Shown: piece after piece, positions 42,374 to 49,450 of the stretch | Layout of the letters: each line of letters opens with the position of its first letter | How positions within the stretch are numbered: position 1 is the stretch's first letter | NCBI GenBank assembly: GCA_964402505.1 | Contig: CAYOCP010000024.1 | Location: 9,576 to 73,575 of the forward strand | Source of the DNA: SLRI01 sp964402505 | GTDB taxonomy: Bacteria; Pseudomonadota; Alphaproteobacteria; Geminicoccales; Geminicoccaceae | Direction of reading: 5' to 3' | Length of the DNA: 64,000 nt | Position numbers and translations under genes: made by a program | The notes under the pieces: model-generated | Seen by the model: the letters and a program-made list of their open reading frames with translations, nothing else | What the model was told of the DNA's origin: nothing | Databases searched by the model: none

Positions 42374-43363
42374 ATGGAAGTCAAGGTGCCGATCCGGGGC
42401 GGGGAGGCCGGGAAATTGACGAAGTTCCTCATCGACTGCGATCCGGGTCACGACGACGCGGTCGCCATTCTCTACGCGGCGCGGCATCTCGACGTGGTCG
42501 GCATCACCACGGTCTTCGGCAATGCCTCGGTCGAGAACACCACCCGCAACGCGCTCGCCATCTGCACCCTGGCCGGCCTCGATTTGCCGGTGGCCAAAGG
42601 CTTCGGCCGGCCGCTCGTCGGCGAGCCGACGCGCTTCGCGCCGGACGGCCACGGCAAGACCGGGATCGATGGTGCCGAGCTGCCGGAGCCGGGCTTCGCG
42701 CCCGTGGACCAGCATGCCGTGCAGTTCATCATCGACCAGGCGAGCGCGCATCGGGGCGAGCTCGTGCTCGTGGTGATCGGGGCGCAGACCAATGTCGGCG
42801 TGGCGCTGCGCCTCGAGCCCAGGCTCGCCGGCTGGCTCGCCGGCATCTCGATCATGGGCGGCTCGCCGCTGGTCGGCAACCTGCAGCCGGTGCAGTGCGT
42901 CAACGTGCTGAGCGACCCCGAGGCGGCGCACATCGTCTTCTCCAGCGGTGTGCCGATCCACTGGGTCGGCTACGACATGACCCGGACGGTGCTGATCAAG
43001 GAGCCCGACGTCGAGCGCCTGCGGGGTGGCGGCCGCACGGCGCGGGCCGTCGCCGACCTCGCGACCTTCTACATGGGCCGGCAGCGGACGGTGCTCGGCA
43101 TCGACGGCGCGCCGATGCACGACAGCTGCGCCGTCATTCCCTTCGTCCGCCCGGAGCTCATCACCTATCGGGACGTGCCGGTCGAGGTCGAGCTGCACGG
43201 CCGGCTCACCCGCGGCATGACCGTGGCCGACCTGCGCACCATCCGGCCGGGCGAGCATGTGGCGATCCAGCCGCCGAAGCCGGCGAACGCGAGGCTCGCC
43301 GTCGACGCGGATAGGCGCGGCATCATCGACGCCGTGGTCGAGACGGTCCTGACCTACCCCTGA
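42374..43363 (+). CDS. nucleoside hydrolase (inosine/uridine-preferring family)
   Basis: A 329-residue enzyme that splits ribonucleosides into base and ribose. The calcium-binding DxDxGxDD motif is IDCDPGHDDAVAI, GITTVFGNASVENTTRNAL follows, and the second metal/active-site block reads APMHDSCAVIPFVRPEL. ATG 42374 is used; a TTG at 42416 just before KFLIDCD is an alternative that would give a more compact start. It is divergent from the importer operon across a 48-base gap, so both are probably controlled from the same small regulatory region. Confidence 0.92.
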   Translation: MEVKVPIRGGEAGKLTKFLIDCDPGHDDAVAILYAARHLDVVGITTVFGNASVENTTRNALAICTLAGLDLPVAKGFGRPLVGEPTRFAPDGHGKTGIDGAELPEPGFAPVDQHAVQFIIDQASAHRGELVLVVIGAQTNVGVALRLEPRLAGWLAGISIMGGSPLVGNLQPVQCVNVLSDPEAAHIVFSSGVPIHWVGYDMTRTVLIKEPDVERLRGGGRTARAVADLATFYMGRQRTVLGIDGAPMHDSCAVIPFVRPELITYRDVPVEVELHGRLTRGMTVADLRTIRPGEHVAIQPPKPANARLAVDADRRGIIDAVVETVLTYP

Positions 43364-43459
43364 GCCGGGAACGGACGCCGGGGCCCCGCCTTTTCATGCC
43401 ACGACCGACCTCGACCGGTTGCGCTCGGACCGTCCCCATCTCCCGGTGCTCGAGCGTCC

Positions 43460-43480
43460 AAAAAGAGTCCTGACCCCTTT
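43460..43480. repeat. AAAAAGAGTCCTGACCCC element overlapping the cyclase stop codon
   Basis: This A/T-containing motif stands out from its GC-rich surroundings; on the minus strand it reads as a GGGGTCAGGACTCTTTTT segment just after the cyclase stop (TAA 43481-43479). Similar GGGGTCAGA-type segments occur beside REP-associated tyrosine transposase genes in other bacteria (from memory). No transposase is nearby, so it may be a relic or a terminator-like element. Confidence 0.3.
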
Positions 43481-45389
43481 AGTCGCGGCCCGCCGACCAG
43501 GCCCAGACCGCGACCGGCGTCGACCGGCCGCGGAGGTGAAGGGGGGGTAGCGGGGTGAGGCCTCGGGTGGCGGCGTCGCCGGCGTGGGCGCGGGTGGTCT
43601 CGACGGCGGTGGCGGCGACGAGCATGTCGCAGTGCTGCTCGCGGGTCATGGACTGGAGGCGGGCGGCGACGTTGACGACATCGCCGTTGGCGGTGAGCTG
43701 GATCTGGCCGTCGCCGCCGACATGGCCGATGCGCACCCGGCCGTAATTGATGCCGACATGGAGGCGGAGAAGGCCGAGACCGGCCGCCCGAGCCTCCGCC
43801 TGCCAGGCGGGCATGGCCTCGATCAGCGCCTTGCCGCAACGGATGGCGCGGGCGGGGTCGTCGTCGCCGGGCTCCGGCAGGCCGAAGATCAGCATGGCGC
43901 CGTCGCCGCTGAAGGCCGCGACCACGCCCTCCGTGGCGCTCGCCGCCTTCTCGACCAGCGCATAATAGTCCTGCAGCAGGGGCTGCAGGCGGTCCGGGTC
44001 GATGGTCTCGGCGGCCGTCGTGAAGCCTTCGAGGTCGCAGAAGAGGATGGCGGCGAGCTGGCTGCGCTCGACCTCGGCGGCACCTTCGGCGGTGCGGTCG
44101 CGGAGCACCCTCGGGACGTAGCGCTCCAGATGGCGGCCCCGCGCCTCGCTCCGCCGGCTGCGGCGATAGAGGCGAAGGGCGCGCCAGGCGAGCGCGGTGC
44201 CGGCGGTGCCGACGACGCCCATGGTGGCGAAGACGACGTCGAGCCAGAGTCCGTGGAGGGCCAGCGCCACGGCACCGACGGCGAAGGGCAGGGCGACCAG
44301 GAGGGCCGCGAGCGGGACCAGCACGAGTGCCGGCAGGGGGGCGAGCATCAGGAGCCCGCTCGTGGTGGCGATGGCGATCAGCGCGAGGTCGAGATCCCGC
44401 ACATGCGCGGAGCGGTCGATGAAGCGGCCGGTGAGCAGGTTGTCGAGGGCGTTGGCGAAGATCTCCACGCCCGGCACCTGCGGGTGGAAGGCCGTGCCGA
44501 AGCGGTCGCGAACACCGGTGGCCGTGGCGCCGACGAGCACCACCCGGCCGGCGAGCGTGGCGGGATCGAGGCGGCCGTCGAGGAGATCCAGGAGCGAGCT
44601 GCTGGGGAAGGTGCCGGGCGGGCCGTAGGGATTGAGGACGAGGCGGGATTGGCGGTCGAGCGGGGCGGTCACCTCGCCGAGGCGGAGGCTCCGGCCGACA
44701 TCGAGGACGATCGCGTCGCGCGGCAGATCCCGAAAGCGGATGACGGCCTGCACGGGCAGGGACGGTTGCCAGGCGTCGTCGAAGCGGATGGCGGGCCGAA
44801 GGAAGCGCAGCTCGCCGCCGGGCTCGACGAAGACGTTGACGTGGCCGAGCGCGGCGATCTCGCCGAGCGGTGCGAAGGGGAGGTAGGCGCCCGCGGGCTC
44901 GCCCAGCGAATCGATGGCGTCTTCGGCTGTGCGGACGATCGGCAGCGCATTGGCGGCGAGGGCGAGCCGGTCGGCGAGTGTCACCGGCACCGGCTCGGCG
45001 AAGCCGAAGGCCATGGCGAGAACGGGCTTCGGGCTGCGGTGCAGGGCGGTGACGAGGACGTGGCCGGGGTCGGCATCGCCGGCCGGTGTCGCGGCCTCGA
45101 TCAGCAGGAGGTCGAGGGCCACGACGGCGGCCCCGGCTTCGCCGAGCGCTTCGAGCGTGCGGGCGAGCTCGGCCCGGGGCGGCGGCCAGTGGCCGAGGCG
45201 CTGGAGCGTGGCGTCGTCGATCTCGAGGATCAGGACGGCATCGCCCGGCTCCAGCCTCGGGCGCAGCCTCAGCCGCCAGTCGAAGGTCGCGTAATCGAGA
45301 TCGCGGAAGAGGCCGCTCTCGTGCCAGCGGACGTAAGAGCCGGCCAGGATCAGGAGAAAGGCCAGAAGCGCCGCCGTGACGAGGCGCAT
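43479..45389 (-). CDS. CHASE2-domain class III nucleotide cyclase
   Basis: 636 residues. After one N-terminal helix comes an extracellular CHASE2 sensor (about 25-320, FRDLDYATFDWRLRLRP ... FGTAFHPQVPGVEIFANALDNLL), then three helices (about 330-405) and a cytoplasmic cyclase domain. Metal-binding Asp are in ILFCDLEGFTTAAE and FSGDGAMLIFG; the transition-state Asn and Arg are in GDVVNVAARL, and Thr occupies the second purine-specificity position (QLTANGD). The Lys that normally reads adenine, four residues before the second metal Asp, is Ala492 here, so activity or specificity may be altered. Start ATG 45389 overlaps the FecR gene stop. Confidence 0.9.
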   Translation of the reverse strand: MRLVTAALLAFLLILAGSYVRWHESGLFRDLDYATFDWRLRLRPRLEPGDAVLILEIDDATLQRLGHWPPPRAELARTLEALGEAGAAVVALDLLLIEAATPAGDADPGHVLVTALHRSPKPVLAMAFGFAEPVPVTLADRLALAANALPIVRTAEDAIDSLGEPAGAYLPFAPLGEIAALGHVNVFVEPGGELRFLRPAIRFDDAWQPSLPVQAVIRFRDLPRDAIVLDVGRSLRLGEVTAPLDRQSRLVLNPYGPPGTFPSSSLLDLLDGRLDPATLAGRVVLVGATATGVRDRFGTAFHPQVPGVEIFANALDNLLTGRFIDRSAHVRDLDLALIAIATTSGLLMLAPLPALVLVPLAALLVALPFAVGAVALALHGLWLDVVFATMGVVGTAGTALAWRALRLYRRSRRSEARGRHLERYVPRVLRDRTAEGAAEVERSQLAAILFCDLEGFTTAAETIDPDRLQPLLQDYYALVEKAASATEGVVAAFSGDGAMLIFGLPEPGDDDPARAIRCGKALIEAMPAWQAEARAAGLGLLRLHVGINYGRVRIGHVGGDGQIQLTANGDVVNVAARLQSMTREQHCDMLVAATAVETTRAHAGDAATRGLTPLPPLHLRGRSTPVAVWAWSAGRD

Positions 45390-46042
45390 CAGCCGCCGGC
45401 CGCGGTCCTGGCCTCGAAGTCGGCGACGCGGGCGGCGGGCCAGTTCTTGACCGGACCGAGGGGCTGGCCGCGCACCGCATCCACGCCCTGTCCCGGGCCG
45501 AGCACGACCTCACCGGCGCCCGGCGCCATGACGGCGGACACGACCACGGTGCCGGCGGCGGCGAAGACGGCGGTCGTGGTGTCCGTGCTCTCGACGATGA
45601 AGTCGGTGCCCCTGGCGGCGGCCACGGCGGCGCGGCCGCGAAGCTCGAAGATGTCGGGCCTGGCGGGACCCAGCATGGCGCGGACGATGCCGTCCAGAAG
45701 ATCGAGGACCGCGCTGCCGCCGCCTTCCGGCGCCGCGGTCTCGTGCGTGACGACGAGGCGGCTGAGCTCGCCCATGGCGAGCGTGGCGCCGGAGACGAGC
45801 TGAAGGCCGAGCCTCGATCCCGAAAGCGTGCGCAGCTCGTCCCCCTCCGCGACCGCGGCACCGGCGTGGAGCACGCGGGTGGCCCCAAGGAGGCTCGTCG
45901 CGGTCGCCTTGCCACGCAGCCAGTCGACGACGGCAGCCTCCTCCGCCCTTGCGGGGCCGATCCGAAGGAGCGCCGCCATCGCCAGGCCGGTGCCGAGGCA
46001 ATGGCGCCGTGTCGGGAACCGACGGGTCCTGAGGGCGGGCAT
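45389..46042 (-). CDS. FecR-domain exported protein
   Basis: A 217-residue protein. The N-terminal signal contains TRRHCLG (twin-arginine-like) and a hydrophobic stretch ending IGPARA. A FecR-type beta domain follows (GDELRTLSGSRLGLQLVSGATLAMGELSRLVV in pieces, then AVAAARGTDFIVE). It overlaps the cyclase start by one base (TGATG). FecR/CHASE2-cyclase pairs recur in Proteobacteria and probably form one signalling unit, with the FecR domain in the periplasm next to the CHASE2 sensor. The ligand is unknown. Confidence 0.85.
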   Translation of the reverse strand: MPALRTRRFPTRRHCLGTGLAMAALLRIGPARAEEAAVVDWLRGKATATSLLGATRVLHAGAAVAEGDELRTLSGSRLGLQLVSGATLAMGELSRLVVTHETAAPEGGGSAVLDLLDGIVRAMLGPARPDIFELRGRAAVAAARGTDFIVESTDTTTAVFAAAGTVVVSAVMAPGAGEVVLGPGQGVDAVRGQPLGPVKNWPAARVADFEARTAAGG

Positions 46043-46056
46043 GGGCCGATCCTTAC

Positions 46057-47853
46057 TCAGAGGCGCTCGAGCCGCAGGAGCTCGGGCGCACCGATCCAGG
46101 CGCGATCCAGAAGCTCGGCCGTGACCTCGGCCGCCGCCTCGTCGCCCATGGCGCGCTGCGCCTCCATGAGGCCGAAGAGCGACCAGCCGTTATTGGGGGC
46201 GGTGACGAGCGCGTCCTGGAAGAGTCGGGCGGCCTCCTCGGGCTCGCCCGCCATGAGCTTGACCGCCGCCAGGCTCTGGATCACCGGATAGTGCCAGTAA
46301 GGCGGCTCCATGTAGGGGATCGTCTCCTGCAGGGCCACGGCCTCCATGAGGCGGCTCTCGGCCGTGGTCCAGTCGCCGGAAGCGGCGGCGATGCGAGCGC
46401 GCACGACATGGGCGGCGAGGGCGAGCAGGTCCGGGGCCGGAACCGCCTGCTCGATCAGCGGCGCGAGCCTCGGGTCGAGCGCCAGCCGCTCGATCGCCTC
46501 GGCCTCGCCGGCGGCGGCCTCGCTCTCGCCGGCGCGGGCCAGGGCGAGGCCCCGGGCGTAGTGCCAGAAGCCCTTGACGAAGGGCATGCGGTCGCCCGGA
46601 TCGGCGAGGCTCATGACGGCATCGAGATCGCCGAGCTGGGCCGTCGCGGTGAAGGGTGCCGTCTTGATCGCCTGGACCCAGCCCACCCCGGCCGCCACCT
46701 CGTCGGACATCACGGCGGCGAGCTTGTGGGCCGCCGCCATGGCCTCGATGGCGTCGCCGGCCATGCTGGCGCTGGTCAAGAGGAAGTGGATGTTGTGCGG
46801 GTAGTAGCCGAACCGGTAGAGCCCCGCCTTTTCCCACCGGGCGAGCAGCGCCTCGTCGGCCTCGACGGCCGCGATGTTGGTGGTCAGCGAATCGCGGTAG
46901 CGGCCGAGGCGGTAGTAGATGTGGGACGGCATGTGCACGACATGGCCGGCGGTCGGCATCAACCCCGCCATCCGCTCCGCATGGGGCTCGGCCCGACCGG
47001 GGTCGGCCGAGGCTTCCACGGTGTGGATATAGAGGTGGATGGCGTGGGGATGGTCGGGGTCGGCGGCCAGCGCCGCCTCGAGCAGCTCGATCTGCCGGCC
47101 GGCACGGCCCTTGGGCGTCACGCCGTCCGCCTCCCAGTAGTCCCAGGGCTGGGTGTCCATCAGCGCCTCGGCGGCGAGCACCTTCAGCTCGACGTCGTCG
47201 GGGAAGCTTTCGACGACCTCGCTCATCGCGTCGGCATAGGCCCGATCGAGTGCCGCGCGATCCGCCTCGGCCTTCAGGCTGTAGCGGGTGGCGAGGGCCC
47301 GGATCAGCGCCTGCTCGCGCGGGCTCGCCCCCTCGATCAGCAGCATCGCCATGGCGGTGGCCCGAAAGGCCGGCAGGAGCGCGTCTTCGTGCATGGCATC
47401 GTTGATGTTGGGACCGAGCGCGTAGGCTTCGCCCCAGTAGCAGATCGCACAGGTCGGATCGGCGGCCTGGGCGGCACGGAAATACTCGGCGGCGAGGACG
47501 TGGTTGAAGCCCATGAGCCAGGCGTAACCCTGGGCCGCGAGGGCTTTGGCCTCGTCGCTCGCGGTCTTGGCCCCAAGTCGGTCGGGACCCAGCCCATCGA
47601 GTATCGGCAGCTCGGGCGTCACCTCGGCGGCCGCCGCCGGACGGGCCAGCGCGGCGAGCTGGATGCCGGGCTTGAACAGCTCGTTTCGCGCGTAGCGCAG
47701 GCCGCCACAGGCATTGGCGGCGACGTTCGCCGGATTCAGAAGCTCGGTGATATCGGGTGCGGCGGTCTGGGCGATGGCGCTGCCGGCGAGAAGAGCGCCG
47801 GCGAGCGAGCCCAGGCCCAGCCGCGAGGCGGAAGCGATCGTCATCTTCGTCAT
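46057..47853 (-). CDS. exported TPR-like repeat protein
   Basis: 598 residues. Signal peptide MTKMTIASASRLGLGSLAGALLAGSAIA. The mature part is alpha-helical with TPR-like helical pairs (AAEYFRAAQAADPTCAICYWGEAYALGPNIN, AALAADPDHPHAIHLYIH, PEEAARLFQDALVTAPNNGWS; each given in part). Conserved-looking polar motifs include a CAIC pair, HVVHMPSHIYYRLGRY and YPHNIHFLL. I recognise this as a widespread uncharacterised TPR family but know no function. ATG 47853 follows a GGGGGAGG site. It ends 15 bases before the FecR gene, so the three may be one operon. A haem or metal role for the Cys/His motifs is speculation. Confidence 0.8.
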   Translation of the reverse strand: MTKMTIASASRLGLGSLAGALLAGSAIAQTAAPDITELLNPANVAANACGGLRYARNELFKPGIQLAALARPAAAAEVTPELPILDGLGPDRLGAKTASDEAKALAAQGYAWLMGFNHVLAAEYFRAAQAADPTCAICYWGEAYALGPNINDAMHEDALLPAFRATAMAMLLIEGASPREQALIRALATRYSLKAEADRAALDRAYADAMSEVVESFPDDVELKVLAAEALMDTQPWDYWEADGVTPKGRAGRQIELLEAALAADPDHPHAIHLYIHTVEASADPGRAEPHAERMAGLMPTAGHVVHMPSHIYYRLGRYRDSLTTNIAAVEADEALLARWEKAGLYRFGYYPHNIHFLLTSASMAGDAIEAMAAAHKLAAVMSDEVAAGVGWVQAIKTAPFTATAQLGDLDAVMSLADPGDRMPFVKGFWHYARGLALARAGESEAAAGEAEAIERLALDPRLAPLIEQAVPAPDLLALAAHVVRARIAAASGDWTTAESRLMEAVALQETIPYMEPPYWHYPVIQSLAAVKLMAGEPEEAARLFQDALVTAPNNGWSLFGLMEAQRAMGDEAAAEVTAELLDRAWIGAPELLRLERL

Positions 47854-48034
47854 GGATTTCCTCCCCCATGCGGAATGCATCGCTTATGGCCCCTGCATAG
47901 CACCCCGACTGTGATCGGCGCTACACGAACCGGCGATCTCCAGCCGCACGCCCGCCGGATCCGAGGGAACGCGGCTTCGCATCGAACGTTCTGGCCTCCG
48001 GAACGACAGCAACTTCCTGGACTTCGGGAGAGCG

Positions 48035-48319
48035 ATGATGAGCGAGGCCACGACGACGACCGACCATGCCGCGATCCGGCGCTGGGTCGAGGCGCGCGGC
48101 GGTCGGCCGGCGCGGGTGGCGGCGAGCGCCAAGGGCGAGCCCGGCAGCGGCAGCGGCGGCATTCTCAGGATCGATTTCCGCGAGCCCGACGAGGCGCTCG
48201 AGGAGCTCTCCTGGGACGACTTCTTCCGCATCCTCGACGAGAACCGGCTGGCGTTCCTGCACCAGGACAAGACGGCCGACGGCTCGACGAGCCGCTTCTT
48301 CAAATTCGTCGCGCGCTGA
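48035..48319 (+). CDS. conserved hypothetical protein, small acidic
   Basis: A 94-residue cytoplasmic protein: MMSEATTTTDHAAIRRWVEARGG, a Gly/Ser-rich linker, then ILRIDFREPDEALEELSWDDFFRILDENRLAFLHQDKTADGSTSRFFKFVAR. The RRWVEARGG-x-PA and LAFLHQDKT blocks look like a small conserved bacterial family that I cannot name. A GGGAG site precedes the ATG. It is alone between the divergent TPR gene and the glycan cluster, 30 bases before the epimerase gene, and could be the first gene of that transcript or independent. Confidence 0.7.
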   Translation: MMSEATTTTDHAAIRRWVEARGGRPARVAASAKGEPGSGSGGILRIDFREPDEALEELSWDDFFRILDENRLAFLHQDKTADGSTSRFFKFVAR

Positions 48320-48349
48320 GACGGCACTTCCTCGAAAGGTGGGCGGAAC

Positions 48350-49450
48350 ATGGGCTTGCGGGTTCTGGTGACCGGGGGTGCCGGCTTCATCGGCCGGCGT
48401 GTGGTGGCGGCGCTCCTGGCGCGTGGCCATGAGGTGCGGGTGCTCGATGCGCTCATCGATCAGGTGCATGGCGGCGAGCCGCCGGCTCTGGCCGATATCG
48501 AGGTGCTGGTGGGCGATGTGCGCGACGGCGAGGCGGTCGGCCGGGCTCTTTCCGGCATGGACGCGGTCGTGCATCTCGCGGCCGAGGTCGGAGTCGGGCA
48601 GAGCATGTACGAGATCGAGCGCTATGTGGGCGTCAACGAGCTCGGCACCGCGACCCTCTTCCAGAATCTGGTGCAGCGGCCGGTCGCGCGGGTGGTGACC
48701 GCCTCCTCGATGAGCGTCTACGGCGAGGGCCTCTATCGCGGGCGTGACGGGCGCGTGCGTGGCGATGTCGAGCGGTCGCAGGCGAAGGGCGGGCTCTGGG
48801 ATCCGGTCGACGAGACCGGTGCTCCCCTGGTGCCGGTGCCCACGCCGGAATGGAAGGCACCGACCCTGGCTTCGGTCTACGCCCTGAACAAGTACGCGCA
48901 GGAGCGGCTGACCCACATCGTGACGAAGGCCTACGGCATGGCCGGCGTGGCCTTGCGACTCTTCAACGTCTACGGCTCCGGGCAGGCGCTCTCCAACCCC
49001 TACACCGGCGTGCTCGCGATCTTCGCGTCCCGGCTGCTCAACGGCCAGGCGCCCATGGTGTTCGAGGACGGGGAGCAGCGGCGGGATTTCGTCCATGTCG
49101 ACGATGTGGCGAGAGCCTTCGCCCTGGCGCTGGAGACGCCTGCCGCCGCCGGACGGACCTTCAATATCGGCAGCGGCGTCGACGTCTCGATCGCCGAGGT
49201 GGCCCATCATCTCGCGGCGGCGATGGGGCGGGCGGACATCCGCCCGATGATCACCGGCAAGGCCCGCGCCGGCGACATCCGCCACTGCTTCGCCGATATC
49301 GGTGCCGCGCGCGACGTGCTGGGCTACGCGCCGGCGACCGGCTTCGATGAAGGCCTCGCCGAGCTGGTGGCCTGGGTGGCCCGACAGCGGGCGGTGGACC
49401 GGGTGGAGCAGGCGCGGCTCGAGCTCGAGGCGCGGGGCCTCGTGGCATGA
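48350..49450 (+). CDS. NAD-dependent sugar-nucleotide epimerase/dehydratase
   Basis: A 366-residue extended SDR. The NAD loop is VTGGAGFIGRRVV, HLAAEVGVGQSMYEI follows, and the catalytic SSMSVYGEG and YALNK (YxxxK) are present. The LRLFNVYGSGQALSNPYTGVLAIF and RRDFVHVDDVARAF blocks resemble UDP-glucose or CDP-sugar epimerases. It is the first gene of a nine-gene, gapless plus-strand cluster (48350-57867) and overlaps the next gene by 4 bases. The exact sugar nucleotide is unknown. Confidence 0.88.
   Translation: MGLRVLVTGGAGFIGRRVVAALLARGHEVRVLDALIDQVHGGEPPALADIEVLVGDVRDGEAVGRALSGMDAVVHLAAEVGVGQSMYEIERYVGVNELGTATLFQNLVQRPVARVVTASSMSVYGEGLYRGRDGRVRGDVERSQAKGGLWDPVDETGAPLVPVPTPEWKAPTLASVYALNKYAQERLTHIVTKAYGMAGVALRLFNVYGSGQALSNPYTGVLAIFASRLLNGQAPMVFEDGEQRRDFVHVDDVARAFALALETPAAAGRTFNIGSGVDVSIAEVAHHLAAAMGRADIRPMITGKARAGDIRHCFADIGAARDVLGYAPATGFDEGLAELVAWVARQRAVDRVEQARLELEARGLVA

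Noticed and set aside
43374..43400. Terminator after the nucleoside hydrolase gene
   Set aside because: The CGGGGCCCCG palindrome has no room for a loop and is followed by only four T residues; I could not build a convincing stem-loop.
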